Positions 1 to 9,231 of a stretch of DNA of 64,000 bases are shown piece by piece (within the stretch, counting starts at the first letter, position 1; each line of letters opens with the position of its first letter). The stretch comes from Aldehydirespirator sp965261105 (GTDB lineage: Bacteria > Actinomycetota > Acidimicrobiia > Acidimicrobiales > Aldehydirespiratoraceae): the NCBI GenBank assembly GCA_965261105.1, contig CBDHCM010000006.1, forward strand, positions 682,001-746,000. Reading direction: 5' to 3'. The notes below the pieces were generated by a model. That model had not been told where the DNA came from. It worked only from the letters and a program-made list of their open reading frames with translations, and searched no databases. The position numbers were made by a program, and so were the translations under genes.

Positions 1-180
1 CGCATACTCGTGAGCCAGCACATGATGCTGCGGGAAGAAGAGTCTCCCGTACCGGTCAAGGACCTCGTTGGCGCGTCGATGCGCCCGCCCCAGTCCGGCT
101 ACGACACCCCGGCCGCCTCGTACGTGAGATGGCACTACCGCAACCTATTCGTAGGCCCCCAACGCCAGCCCGCCCGCTAA
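1..180 (+). CDS. C-terminal end of a hypothetical protein (cut by window edge)
   Basis: Frame 1 is open from the first base to a TAA stop and encodes about 59 residues, ending in a basic tail (QRQPAR). Codon use fits the neighbouring genes. No motif was recognised, and the gene starts outside the window. It could belong to the same accessory island, but nothing in the visible part shows this. A chance open frame cannot be excluded. Confidence 0.35.
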   Translation, partial: RILVSQHMMLREEESPVPVKDLVGASMRPPQSGYDTPAASYVRWHYRNLFVGPQRQPAR

Positions 181-324
181 TCTCGGTGTCTTCAGCCATC
201 ATCACGTACTCACAAGAGATTTTCAGTGATCTCATCTCGGTGATCCCCAACACGACCCGAGGTTGAGTCCTCTGGTGGTCGTCTACGTCAACTGTCTCTG
301 CCCAAAGCGTTAGCCCAATTGAGG

Positions 325-1869
325 TGCTTCTGAGTAAATGTCCGTTTTCGGGGGTTTGATTGCGCCGCATTGGGCGGGTGTGTTCATGGCTGGTTGGGTT
401 TGTTGTTGCGATGGTGGGCGATGCGGGTGAGGCGGGCCTGGTTGAGGCCGTCTTGGCGGGCCTGGCGGATGGTGTCTGCTCGGCCTTGGTGTTCGTCGTC
501 GGGGGTGACGTAGCCGAGGGAGGCGTGCAGGCGGCGGGTGTTGTAGTCGTGTCGGGCGATGTCGAGCTCGGTTCGCAGCGTGTTGGGGTCGGTGATCTTC
601 TCGAGGTGGGGCCATTCGGTTTTGATGTGGCCGAACAGTGTTTCGATCCATGCTTGGTCAGTGGGGGTGCCGGGCCGGCCGAAGCGGGCCGCGATGGAGC
701 ACATGGCGAGGAACTCTCTGGTGGTGCCTGCTCGCATCTGGGGTCCGTTGTCTGACATTGCCAACAGGATGGGCTCTTCGTCGCTGTCGTCGCTGTCGTC
801 GCCTCGGCGGGCGCGGTCGCCTTGGCGGGGCTCCACGGCGGGCCAGAGCCCTTCGGTGTCGAGGGCTTGTGTGAAGACGACCTCTACTTGGGTGGCGGTC
901 TCCTCGGCGGTGACGAGGGTGGCGAGCCATTTGCGGGTGACGACGTCGAGGATGGCGTAGGCGACCCGGCCGGCTCTGGGGAAGTGGGTGATGTCATAGA
1001 TCCAGATCTGGTGGCGCTTCCATTCGATCCAGTCCGGCAGGGGCCGCGCCGGCACGGGTGCGCGCTGGGCTCGGGCGGGCAGAACCAGTCCCTGGGCTGC
1101 GAGAACGCGATACAGCGTCGACGGTGACACCCACACCAGGTTCTCGTAGGAGCCGCGGTGTGCGAGCTTGCGGTAGCCGCCGTCGATGTCGCCCCAGCGC
1201 TCGAACAGCTCCAGGATCGCCCGGCGCTCTGCGGCGGTGATGGCATGTGACGCGGTGCCGCCCGCAGTGTTGTCGTGGAGGCGGCCCGCGCCTCGGCGGT
1301 GCTGCCAGCGGCGGCACCGGCGGCTGTCGAGCTCGAGCACCGAGCAAGCCCGCGCGGTGCTCCAGCCCGCCCCGACGGCGCCGTCGACGAGGTCCAACAG
1401 AGCGGCCTTCATACCGGCTTCGACACGCGGGGGCACGCCGGCGGTCACCCCCAACGCTCTTTTCTGCAACAAGGTGACCTTCACCGCCATCTCCTTGAGC
1501 GCCTCGCCCAGGCGGGCCGCCTCGTCTCGGGCCATCACCAGCTCCGGGTCGACACCGCCGGAGCGCGTCCCGGGACGAGACGACGCCAACGCGTCCAGAG
1601 CGCCGCGCTTGGCGACCTCGCGGGCCCGCATGATCGTGGAGCGGTCCACGCCCCAATGGTCCGCGCACTCGACCACGGTCATCTCACCCGTGAGCACCTG
1701 CACGAACGCCTCATACTTCTGCACAGGCGACAACCGCCGCCTCCCGCTGCGTCCGCTACGCTCTGAGGGCCTCAAGGCATCAGTCATCTGACACTCCTTT
1801 CACAGCGCCATGCTCCCGCACCGACGCTGCGTAATCAACCACCCAAAAGCGGACACGATCCCAGAATCA
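325..1869 (-). mobile_element. IS481/IS3-like insertion sequence with about 50-bp imperfect inverted repeats
   Basis: The transposase gene is bracketed by imperfect terminal inverted repeats. The left end begins TGCTTCTGAG at 325, and the complement of the right end begins TGATTCTGGG at 1869. The two ends stay alignable for about 50 bases, sharing TGTCCG, TTGATT and CGC blocks. No clear target-site duplication is visible. A second, truncated copy of the right end of this element lies at 21799-21993, so the element has been active more than once in this chromosome. Confidence 0.75.
384..1787 (-). CDS. DDE integrase-core transposase of the IS481/IS3 type
   Basis: This 467-aa protein starts with a helix-turn-helix segment (about residues 20-70, YEAFVQ...VVECADHWGVDRSTIMRAREVA). 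A retroviral-integrase-like core follows from about residue 250. The DDE residues are visible in DITHF, SDNG and WIETLFGHIK, and the C-terminus carries the usual YNTRRLHASLGYVTP block. The core has an acidic insert (DDSDDSDEE) between the first and second Asp. The frame is intact, so the enzyme may be functional. The exact IS family needs comparison with reference elements. Confidence 0.9.
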   Translation of the reverse strand: MTDALRPSERSGRSGRRRLSPVQKYEAFVQVLTGEMTVVECADHWGVDRSTIMRAREVAKRGALDALASSRPGTRSGGVDPELVMARDEAARLGEALKEMAVKVTLLQKRALGVTAGVPPRVEAGMKAALLDLVDGAVGAGWSTARACSVLELDSRRCRRWQHRRGAGRLHDNTAGGTASHAITAAERRAILELFERWGDIDGGYRKLAHRGSYENLVWVSPSTLYRVLAAQGLVLPARAQRAPVPARPLPDWIEWKRHQIWIYDITHFPRAGRVAYAILDVVTRKWLATLVTAEETATQVEVVFTQALDTEGLWPAVEPRQGDRARRGDDSDDSDEEPILLAMSDNGPQMRAGTTREFLAMCSIAARFGRPGTPTDQAWIETLFGHIKTEWPHLEKITDPNTLRTELDIARHDYNTRRLHASLGYVTPDDEHQGRADTIRQARQDGLNQARLTRIAHHRNNKPNQP

Positions 1870-2027
1870 TCACACAATGCTTGACTTCGTCACTGCGGGA
1901 TGCAAACGAGTGACGGCTGCGCTGGTTGTGATAGGCGAGTAGGACAACGTCGGCGTAGCTCTTATGATGAGCCGCTTGTGGCTAGTGGAGACGGGCGATC
2001 GCAGCTTCGTGGGAGAAGTGGTGCCTG

Positions 2028-3956
2028 ATGGATGACAGTCGCCGGGTGTTCGGGGCAACACAGCTGAGCTTCCCTCCCCACGGTGGTGGAGGAGCTGGTT
2101 TTGCGTCACCACACGTTGACCGTGAGAAGGTCACCGATGAGGCCATCATTCGTGAGCTGCTGCAGAATGCTCTAGATGCGGCAACTGGCAACAGCTCGGT
2201 ACAGGTCATCTTTCGCCACGAGCGGGTACCGACTGCCGACCTACCGTGCAAGAACGACTACGAACAGGCGTTTGATAACGCGCTGACCTACAGACAGGTC
2301 CAAGGAAGTGTCGACAGCCCAGTAGAACGGCAAGCGATTGACCGCATCAGTGCGTGTCTCAAGGCTCCCGAGCTTAGCGTATTGGTATGCACCGACTGTG
2401 GAGAGGGCATCGGAGAGAAGGGCTTGCGGTCCCTCTACAACACCGGCGATACCACCAAGCGCTCGGGGCGCGGTTCGGTCGGTCTGGGGCATCTGACAGC
2501 CTTCGCTGCCAGTGACTTGCGGTACGTCCTGTACGCGGGACGCCAACAGTCCGGTCATGTGACGTTCGGAGGGCACGCAGTACTCGCTACATCCCGAGGC
2601 GAGAGCGGAGCGGGCCCGCAACAGGACGCGCACGGTTATGTCCGCGGCGCGGAGGAGATGGTCGATACTCCCGCGTCCGAGGCGTCCGGCGCTTCCATTG
2701 CTCCGGATCTTGTTTGTGGATGGCTTCCCGGCGGCGGATCCGGCTCCGCTGTCGCGATTCTTGGCTACGCCTCAGATGAGACGGGTGATCTCGGGAACAA
2801 CATCCTTCTGGCATCTGCCAAGAACTTCGTGGTCGCCATCCACCTGGACGCCTTGACTGTGACCGTTCGGACGGAGCAGGGGCGCGAGTCGGTGCTGGGA
2901 TCGGACAATCTGGGCAGCGTGCTTGCTGGCAAGAGGGAGCAGCAGCGCCTCAGGCGAAGCCTTGGGGTCAGAGGTCGTGAGGCGTGGTCCGCCTACGAGA
3001 CTCTGACATTAGGGACGCCGCTAGAAGTAGACGGTTTGCCGGGAGTGAGTGTCTGGTTGCGAGAACTCCCACCCGGAGACGGAGCTCTGGTCTGCTTCTT
3101 CCGCGAGGGAATGTGGATCACCAGCCAAGCCAAGCACCTTCAGAGAACAGACTTTGAGGACCGTGCTCCTTTCGCTGCGGTAGTCAATGTCGACGAGCCA
3201 GAAGGCGAGGACGCTGAGTCCGTGTGCTCGTTGGTGCGCGAAGCGGAGGGAGAGACTCACTCCCAGATCAGGCCGACCGAGATTACCGACCAGGGCATGA
3301 AGCGTCGCCTAGACGTAGCCCTGACGCGCATTCGTGAACTGCTGCGAGATCATGCTCCAGAAAAGCTTGTTGAGAACATCGAGCCGGAACAGCTGCGCTT
3401 CTTCCATGGCAAGACCCTCACCGTTGTTCCACGCCCGCCGCGAAGGGACACCACCTCCAAGGACACCGAAGAGGATGTTCTTGAGGTTGTGTCGGACGGC
3501 GGGGACGGGGGAGGACGAGGCGGCGGCGGCAGCGGGGGAGGCGGAGGCGATAGGGACGGCAGCCGGAGAGCGCCGCGGAAGGTCGCAGCACGCGGCAACC
3601 CTTCTGGCATTCGCACGACCAGCCGTCACTTGGGCGGTCGACGGTGGGCCGTCGCCTGGAAGACGAACGTGTTCCACTCCGGTGCTGCTGGAGTGCGCGT
3701 AGTAGTTCCGTCGGGAGCCGATGAGACAACCGACAGGTATGTGAGTGACGAGCACTTGCCCATCGCTGCGCTACGCATGAACGGTCAGACCGTAACCCCC
3801 CATGACACCGACCGGGTGGAGGTGCTGCTGGCGAAGCCCCCGCCAAGTGGCGAAGCGGAGATCGAGTTGGCTGAAGATCCCCACGAACTGGACATTGCCG
3901 TGCTGAGAGTGCAGATGATCCACCGCGGCAAGTCAGCTAGCGGAGCGCGAGCATGA
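2028..3956 (+). CDS. GHKL-type ATPase, cassette 1 gene A
   Basis: A 642-aa protein with a Bergerat (GHKL) ATP-binding fold at its N-terminus. The N box is ELLQNALDAA (E43, N47, D50), the G1 box is DCGEGIG at about residue 122, and the G2 box is GSVGLGH at about 148. The fold is that of Hsp90, MutL and MORC ATPases, but no histidine-kinase phosphoacceptor domain is present. Residues about 480-510 form a glycine-rich linker, followed by a basic stretch and a beta-rich C-terminus. It is paralogous to the gene at 7318. Its ATGA stop/start overlap with gene B implies translational coupling. GGGAGAAG upstream supports the start. A role as the ATP-driven component of a defence complex is inference. 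Confidence 0.85.
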   Translation: MDDSRRVFGATQLSFPPHGGGGAGFASPHVDREKVTDEAIIRELLQNALDAATGNSSVQVIFRHERVPTADLPCKNDYEQAFDNALTYRQVQGSVDSPVERQAIDRISACLKAPELSVLVCTDCGEGIGEKGLRSLYNTGDTTKRSGRGSVGLGHLTAFAASDLRYVLYAGRQQSGHVTFGGHAVLATSRGESGAGPQQDAHGYVRGAEEMVDTPASEASGASIAPDLVCGWLPGGGSGSAVAILGYASDETGDLGNNILLASAKNFVVAIHLDALTVTVRTEQGRESVLGSDNLGSVLAGKREQQRLRRSLGVRGREAWSAYETLTLGTPLEVDGLPGVSVWLRELPPGDGALVCFFREGMWITSQAKHLQRTDFEDRAPFAAVVNVDEPEGEDAESVCSLVREAEGETHSQIRPTEITDQGMKRRLDVALTRIRELLRDHAPEKLVENIEPEQLRFFHGKTLTVVPRPPRRDTTSKDTEEDVLEVVSDGGDGGGRGGGGSGGGGGDRDGSRRAPRKVAARGNPSGIRTTSRHLGGRRWAVAWKTNVFHSGAAGVRVVVPSGADETTDRYVSDEHLPIAALRMNGQTVTPHDTDRVEVLLAKPPPSGEAEIELAEDPHELDIAVLRVQMIHRGKSASGARA

Positions 3957-4750
3957 TCGGGCTACTGTCCACCGCGCCAGTTCTTGATCTGCGAACTGGG
4001 GAACCCAACCTGGACTGGCCCTCCGCTACTTATGAGGCGGAGGCGAGCGGCGGGGGCGGGAGTTGGAGGATTCAGCATCGGCTTGACGGTGCCGACGCGA
4101 TCCATGACCTGATCAATGCAGGGGCAGCGGCTTGGGCGGCAGAAGTCAGGTGCCCTAGAACTCTGTACAGCCACCTTGCCCATAGTTCCAGCGATGTGAC
4201 GAGGGTCCAGTTCGACGATTCGCAGACACGAGAGCCCGTCTTCGTCGTGCCGGGCGTTGTCGCGCTCCAAGACTGCAATCTCTCAACCGTTGGCGCGGCT
4301 GCTATCTGGCAGCGGGCCGGGGCCTATGTGCAAGTAGACCGCGGGACGTGGCTCGTGCGTGGGCGCGCTCAAAAGGCAGACGTCACCAGTTCCCTGCTCC
4401 TATTCGTCGCGGATGACACCCTGGATGATCACCAACTCCGAATCGGCCCTTACCCGGATCAAGACGGTAACACTCGTCTGCGGATCAGCATGCCCTCCAA
4501 GCAGTTGCCGCGTACCAGTGAGGAGACCTTCATCGCGCAGGCTTGGCAGGCAGCTATGGCGTATCTTCCCAGTTGTGATGACTTCAAGATCAAGGAGGAC
4601 GAAGAGCCAGCTGGAGTGTACGGGCAGGAGTTGATAACCAAGCTGGGCAATATCCCATTGTGGAGCGATCCAGACTGGGATCCGCTCTTGGCCGCTACCT
4701 CGCTGCTGGGTATGCCCCTCCCGGTGCCCGACAACGATGGGAACGACTGA
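3953..4750 (+). CDS. Unknown protein, cassette 1 gene B
   Basis: A 265-aa soluble protein with no recognised domain. It shares scattered motifs with the paralogue at 9228: a RCPRTL block near residue 65, a VPG-VVA block near 100, and a G-T/W-WLVRG block near 130. These point to one family. The start codon overlaps the stop of the ATPase gene (ATGA), so the two proteins are probably made in fixed ratio and may form a complex. No membrane segment or signal peptide is visible. Confidence 0.8.
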   Translation: MIGLLSTAPVLDLRTGEPNLDWPSATYEAEASGGGGSWRIQHRLDGADAIHDLINAGAAAWAAEVRCPRTLYSHLAHSSSDVTRVQFDDSQTREPVFVVPGVVALQDCNLSTVGAAAIWQRAGAYVQVDRGTWLVRGRAQKADVTSSLLLFVADDTLDDHQLRIGPYPDQDGNTRLRISMPSKQLPRTSEETFIAQAWQAAMAYLPSCDDFKIKEDEEPAGVYGQELITKLGNIPLWSDPDWDPLLAATSLLGMPLPVPDNDGND

Positions 4751-4760
4751 GGAGGCCAGA

Positions 4761-5690
4761 GTGTCGATCACGTACCGAGGCCTCCCCGAGACAGCATGGA
4801 ACAGTTACGCCGACTGGCAGAAGAGCCTCGTCGCCAAGAATAGAAAGAACGAGAACGGCGGAGTCGTACCACCCGAGAGAACCCGAATTCAGCAGGAATT
4901 TCTGAGTATCGTAGCAAAATCAAGGCAACGATTCATAGCGGAGATGCGTAAGGCTCTTGACTGTCCTTCCGAACTCTCTCTGGACTGCCCAATCCTGAAT
5001 CGTGACCTGTCAGCAGACATGGTATGGGATCCTCAAGTGGACTGGGAACGGATGGTTCACAGTTCTCTCAACAATCCCTCAAGTGGTGCTTCGCCTGCCA
5101 CTCGCAACGATGCTGCTCAAGTGTTGTTCTGGGTTATCTGCCATCTTGCCTGGTTTGAGACAGGCCATTTACAAGACCCACCGATGCCCGCGTTGACAAA
5201 GAGTCGCTTCGGTCGGGCCCTGCTGCGAGTTGACGCGGAGTCGCTCTCCAATAGGCAGCGCATCCAGCTCGACGATGCGGTGCGCGATGTTCTACGGTCC
5301 CTCGGAGGCATTCCCCATGTTCGGTCTAGCCATATCCACCACCTGATGGACTGTCCTGCCGCGAGAGCTTGGTGGAGGGTTGAGATAACCAATCAAGCAG
5401 TCGCAGGATCAGAGGGCGAGCTGTCTTGGACGGACTGCTACGAGGTGTTCCACCAGCGGGGGATGTGGGCTGCGTGGGCTGAGACTGCCATGACACGAAC
5501 AGGAACTCTCTCAGTGGACGCCTGCAGCGCTGGCTTTGTCGAAGCTAGTCGCCGATATCGGGCAATTCATAACACCTTTCCGAACAAGCAGCAGAGCCAA
5601 GATCTAATCAAGAACATGGCTCGCCGCTCGACCAATATCTACCCAAAGATGTTGCCTTACCAGCGGCTAGCGGATCTTTGTGCAGACTGA
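4761..5690 (+). CDS. Unknown protein, cassette 1 gene C (DUF6339-like?)
   Basis: A 309-aa protein. I chose the GTG at 4761 because GAGGAGG ends five bases upstream; an ATG at 4737 overlapping gene B is possible but has no such site. It shares with the paralogue at 10013 the blocks VLRSLGGIPHVR, MDCP..RAWWR and AAQVLFWVICHLAW. These resemble what I remember of the actinobacterial DUF6339 family, but that assignment is from memory and unverified. It is helical, soluble, and has no obvious catalytic motif. It is the third member of a cassette whose order and coupling are conserved in the second copy. Confidence 0.8.
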   Translation: MSITYRGLPETAWNSYADWQKSLVAKNRKNENGGVVPPERTRIQQEFLSIVAKSRQRFIAEMRKALDCPSELSLDCPILNRDLSADMVWDPQVDWERMVHSSLNNPSSGASPATRNDAAQVLFWVICHLAWFETGHLQDPPMPALTKSRFGRALLRVDAESLSNRQRIQLDDAVRDVLRSLGGIPHVRSSHIHHLMDCPAARAWWRVEITNQAVAGSEGELSWTDCYEVFHQRGMWAAWAETAMTRTGTLSVDACSAGFVEASRRYRAIHNTFPNKQQSQDLIKNMARRSTNIYPKMLPYQRLADLCAD

Positions 5691-5699
5691 CCGTTCCGG

Positions 5700-5990
5700 C
5701 AGTCTGCCTTCGATTGACTCTGCATTGAGCGGGCTAACCGCGGCGGTCGGAGACGTTGTGCTTTGGCGGGTAGGTGCTGGAGTTCTCGGCGGTATGAACC
5801 CTCCGTGTTGGGATTCGTAGGAACCGCTGAGTGAAGAGCGTTGGAGGTTCCTTTTGGTGTTGTTGTACCAATGTAGCCACATCCACGAGCGTAGTCGCCG
5901 CGGCGCGCCGTTGAAGATCCTCGCCGCTGGTGTCATACCCATGTGCAACGCTGTCGCTCCGTATTCGGGCTGATCCGAGCGGAGTCCGGC
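5700..5990 (-). pseudogene. Possible decayed C-terminus of an IS3-type transposase
   Basis: The 319-base gap between cassette 1 and the PAPS-reductase-like gene has no intact gene. On the minus strand it encodes, across at least two frames, pieces such as WLHWYNNTKRNLQ and QRRAAATTLVDVATLV. These resemble the closing helix of IS3-family transposases (WVDWYNNRRLHSSLGY). The match is partial and frame-broken, so this is a tentative relic. The promoter of the downstream gene must also lie here. Confidence 0.3.
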
Positions 5991-6009
5991 AGTGGAGGAA
6001 GGAAGTCTG

Positions 6010-7302
6010 ATGACGATCATGACGATAGATACCGGGGTAGCGAATCGGAGACATCTTGCTCTGGGCGCGCTCAGCTATCGCTCGCCGGACCATGCAGAGC
6101 TGCCCCACATCGTGAGCTTCTCCGGTGGCCGCTCCTCGGCGGCGCTCGCGTTCATGGCAGCGGAGGAGGGCTTGCTGCGGCCGGAGCGCGGCGACTTGGC
6201 GTTGTTCGCCAACACATCGGCGGAGCATCCGGGCACCTATGACTTCGCGGCGCGTTGCAAGGAGCGACTTGAAGCCGACTACGGGCTGCCTTGCCTGTGG
6301 TTGGAGTTCTGCACCGTCGAGGATGCCTGGCGGGGCGAGTACAGGCGAAAGGCCTCGTACCGCCTCGTCAAGCCGGTGCCGATCAAGGAGGACCCTGACG
6401 GTTACCGGTCGTCTGGAGAGCTGTTTGAGGAGTTGGTGAGCCTGCAGGGGATGCTGCCCAACCCGCATTCGCGCACCTGCACCGCCAAGCTGAAGCTCTA
6501 TCCCTCTCACGACCTGCTGGCTGAGTGGCTGGGACGGACCGTCGGCCCTGCGCACGCTGGGCATCACTGGCCGACAACTGTGGGAGAGGGGCTTGTCGAT
6601 CCGAACCGCGTCGCTCAGGCATATGCCCGTAACGGAGGAACCGCCTCCGCAGCGTCCGTACTGCGCCGTGCCCAACATCTGGCGGGCCTACCGGCGGCGC
6701 GGCCTACTCAGCGGTGGAGCGACTTCACCGCCGCGCCCGTGCCCACTGCGGTCGGGCCGGGTAAGGCGGTCGCCATGCGGGGGCCGGCCGCAGCTCTGCA
6801 TGTCCGGTTGCTCGGACTGAGGGCCGACGAGCCGAGCCGGGTGGATCGGGTGTTGTCGCGCACGCTATTCGCCGAAGGCGCGACCACTGCGGCCTGCACG
6901 GTGAAGACGCAGCCTCCCGGTGAGCGGCCCTATTTTCCGCTGTTCGACGCAGGCATTAGGACCAGTGACGTCGCTCGCTACTGGAGGCGTCGCGACTTTG
7001 ATCTCGATATTCCGAAGGGTGCGGGCAACTGTGTGTTCTGCTTCATGAAGGGCACACGCCAATTGGTGACGCTGGGTTCGACCCCCGACAGGCGGAGACG
7101 CCCGGGCGCGCCGACGGACATCGGCTGGTGGGCGGACTTCGAGCGGCGCCATTTGCGCACGGCCCCCAAGCGAAACGGTTCCGGCGTGTCGCGGTTCGGC
7201 TTTTTTGGGGTGAACGCTGCATCATTTGTCGACCTCGTCAACGGCTCCGACTCGGGAGGACGATACGAGAACGGTACCCCAGCCTGTGACTGCACCGACT
7301 GA
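6010..7302 (+). CDS. PAPS reductase-family ATP pyrophosphatase (DndC/BrxP-like)
   Basis: A 430-aa protein of the PAPS reductase/adenine-nucleotide alpha-hydrolase superfamily. The PP-loop SFSGGRSSA is at about residues 36-44. Later come HSRTC and LGLRADEPSR blocks, and a C-terminal CVFCF pair near residue 340 that could hold a metal or Fe-S cluster; the protein ends ACDC. In DNA phosphorothioation systems DndC and SspD are enzymes of this superfamily that activate DNA for sulfur insertion, and BrxP of type 4 BREX also belongs to it. I chose the ATG at 6010 because GGAGGAAGGAAG lies just upstream; a GTG at 5992 is the alternative. It sits between two GHKL cassettes, 15 bases ahead of the second. 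Confidence 0.85.
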   Translation: MTIMTIDTGVANRRHLALGALSYRSPDHAELPHIVSFSGGRSSAALAFMAAEEGLLRPERGDLALFANTSAEHPGTYDFAARCKERLEADYGLPCLWLEFCTVEDAWRGEYRRKASYRLVKPVPIKEDPDGYRSSGELFEELVSLQGMLPNPHSRTCTAKLKLYPSHDLLAEWLGRTVGPAHAGHHWPTTVGEGLVDPNRVAQAYARNGGTASAASVLRRAQHLAGLPAARPTQRWSDFTAAPVPTAVGPGKAVAMRGPAAALHVRLLGLRADEPSRVDRVLSRTLFAEGATTAACTVKTQPPGERPYFPLFDAGIRTSDVARYWRRRDFDLDIPKGAGNCVFCFMKGTRQLVTLGSTPDRRRRPGAPTDIGWWADFERRHLRTAPKRNGSGVSRFGFFGVNAASFVDLVNGSDSGGRYENGTPACDCTD

Positions 7303-7317
7303 TTCCACAGGAGTACC

Positions 7318-9231
7318 ATGAGATCTGACGACGCTGAACTCTACTTCGGCCCGACACACAGGCCGGAGGGCTTCACCAGTGCCGCGCTTGCTCAGTTCGA
7401 TGGTTCTGCTGAGCCAGTGGTGCGCGAGTTGCTTCAGAACAGTCTCGATGCGGCCGATCAAGCGGCCATTCCTGTCGCAGAGGTTCGCTTCGTCGTAAGC
7501 GAGGCTCATAGGGATGAGCTGCCGGGATGGTCCAAGTACATGGGTGCCTTTGAAGCTACTAGGAAGCAGCGTGGTAGCGCCTCCGACAAGAAACCGTCCC
7601 AAGACGAGAGAATGGTTGTCGAACGAATCAAGGAGAGTAGTCGCAGAGCGACGATCCCACTGCTGTTGTGCATCGACAACGGTCATGGTCTCAATGGCGT
7701 ACGGATGGACGCATTGTTGACGCCAGGCAATACCAGCAAAGGCGAACGCGGTGCTGGATCTTTCGGCCTTGGACATCACGCTGCCTTCGGCGCGTCCGAT
7801 CTGCGCTATGTGCTGTACGGTGCGAAGTATGCCAAAAGAGATGAGTCCATTGCTCGCATCGCCTCCGGTCATGCGATCCTTGCCAGTCATAGAGACAAGG
7901 CGAATGTCCTCAGAGCGGCAGATGGCTACTGGTTCAAATCGGGGCATGAACAGTCCGCTTTTAACGGCAGCTACGATTGCTATCCAAGTACTCTTCCGCC
8001 GCTTCTTTGGGAGTTCCTGGCTAGTGTCGAAACCGGGACTGTCGTATGTATTGCAGGATTCAATGACTTCCGCCGCGAGGAAGATGATCCTACACCGATT
8101 GATTCGATTTGTCGTGTAGCTGCATCCAACTTTTCTGACGCGATCCATTCCGGTGCACTGGCCGTGACCGTGGAAGATGACTGTGCGGACACGGTGGTCA
8201 CCGTCGGCCGCGATGATCTCGAACGAGTGCTAGTGCCATACTCGCAGAACAAGCGCGCCGCGAAACAGGGCCAGATCAACGGTCAGCTCGCGTACAACGC
8301 ATGGCGCACGATCAACCTTGGTGAGCAGTTTACCTACAGCGCGGGCGGCATGATTCGCTGGCGACAACTGGATGCTTCGGACAAGCAGCCGACACGAATC
8401 CACATATTCCGAAAGGGTATGTGGATCACATCCAGGGCGCCTAGGCTCGCTGCGCCTGAGTTCTCGAGCACGTGGCCATTCGATGCTGTACTTTCGCTGG
8501 ACTCCGGGCCACTCGAGGAGTTGGTGCGAAGCGCCGAGGGACCGGAGCATCGTGGAATTGACACGAAGCGCTTAGATGACAAGCAGAAGAAGCAGTACAG
8601 ACAGCTGATGGCCGAGGTCGCCTCGCAACTGCGTACCGCTGTCGGCGAGCGCCAAGACCTCGAAGACTTTGTACCGAAGGGGTTCGCAACGTTGACGGGC
8701 CACGACGTTCGAGTTGCCGAGCGAGTCCGGCGACCCCGAATGCCGGCGGGCGGAGGCAGCGTCACGGAGCTGGTCGAGGGAGGCCGTAATAAGGGCGACG
8801 GCAAGAGTGGCAAGACTCGCCGGAAAGGCACGCCGCGGCCTGGCTCACGACCCCGATACCGCACTTCGCTTCGGGTTGTGGAGAATTCAGTGATTGAAGC
8901 GCACGTAGACTACGAAGAGGACGTCGGTCTGCAGTCGGAGCTCGGCATAAGAATTCGCGCCGCGTCCGGTGCTGACGGAACCTGCGAGCAGCCGTTGCCG
9001 GACGACTTCCTGCGGATCGCAAGCGTCAGCGACGACACCGGCAGGAGCGCCGAGGCAGATGGGCCGTCGGGCGATTTGGAGCTGTCACTGCCAGCTGCTA
9101 CGGGTCGCCGTCTACTCAAGGTTGCGCTGTCGTCGCCCATTACGGATCCGCAGTTGCTTGAGTTGGATCTCGTCAAGCGCAAGGCTCCGGCTCCGCATGA
9201 AGACCGCAGCGCGGCGACCAAGACATCATGA
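7318..9231 (+). CDS. GHKL-type ATPase, cassette 2 gene A
   Basis: A 637-aa paralogue of the protein encoded at 2028. The N box is ELLQNSLDAA (E37, N41, D44), the G1 box is DNGHGLN at about 119, and the G2 box is GSFGLGH near 146. The two copies share an almost identical G2 region followed by (G)ASDLRYVLY. Conserved Lys and Arg residues further on lie in FRKGMWITS. The C-terminal third has a basic linker (KTRRKGTPRPGSRPR) in place of the poly-glycine linker of copy 1. CAGGAGT precedes the ATG. It is 15 bases behind the PAPS-reductase-like gene and overlaps the next gene by ATGA, so these four genes are probably one operon. Confidence 0.85.
   Translation: MRSDDAELYFGPTHRPEGFTSAALAQFDGSAEPVVRELLQNSLDAADQAAIPVAEVRFVVSEAHRDELPGWSKYMGAFEATRKQRGSASDKKPSQDERMVVERIKESSRRATIPLLLCIDNGHGLNGVRMDALLTPGNTSKGERGAGSFGLGHHAAFGASDLRYVLYGAKYAKRDESIARIASGHAILASHRDKANVLRAADGYWFKSGHEQSAFNGSYDCYPSTLPPLLWEFLASVETGTVVCIAGFNDFRREEDDPTPIDSICRVAASNFSDAIHSGALAVTVEDDCADTVVTVGRDDLERVLVPYSQNKRAAKQGQINGQLAYNAWRTINLGEQFTYSAGGMIRWRQLDASDKQPTRIHIFRKGMWITSRAPRLAAPEFSSTWPFDAVLSLDSGPLEELVRSAEGPEHRGIDTKRLDDKQKKQYRQLMAEVASQLRTAVGERQDLEDFVPKGFATLTGHDVRVAERVRRPRMPAGGGSVTELVEGGRNKGDGKSGKTRRKGTPRPGSRPRYRTSLRVVENSVIEAHVDYEEDVGLQSELGIRIRAASGADGTCEQPLPDDFLRIASVSDDTGRSAEADGPSGDLELSLPAATGRRLLKVALSSPITDPQLLELDLVKRKAPAPHEDRSAATKTS

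Noticed and set aside
2028..3956. GHKL proteins as histidine kinases or Hsp90 chaperones
   Set aside because: No phosphoacceptor (H box) or receiver domain is present, and the middle/C-terminal domains do not show Hsp90 motifs. Only the ATP-binding fold is shared.
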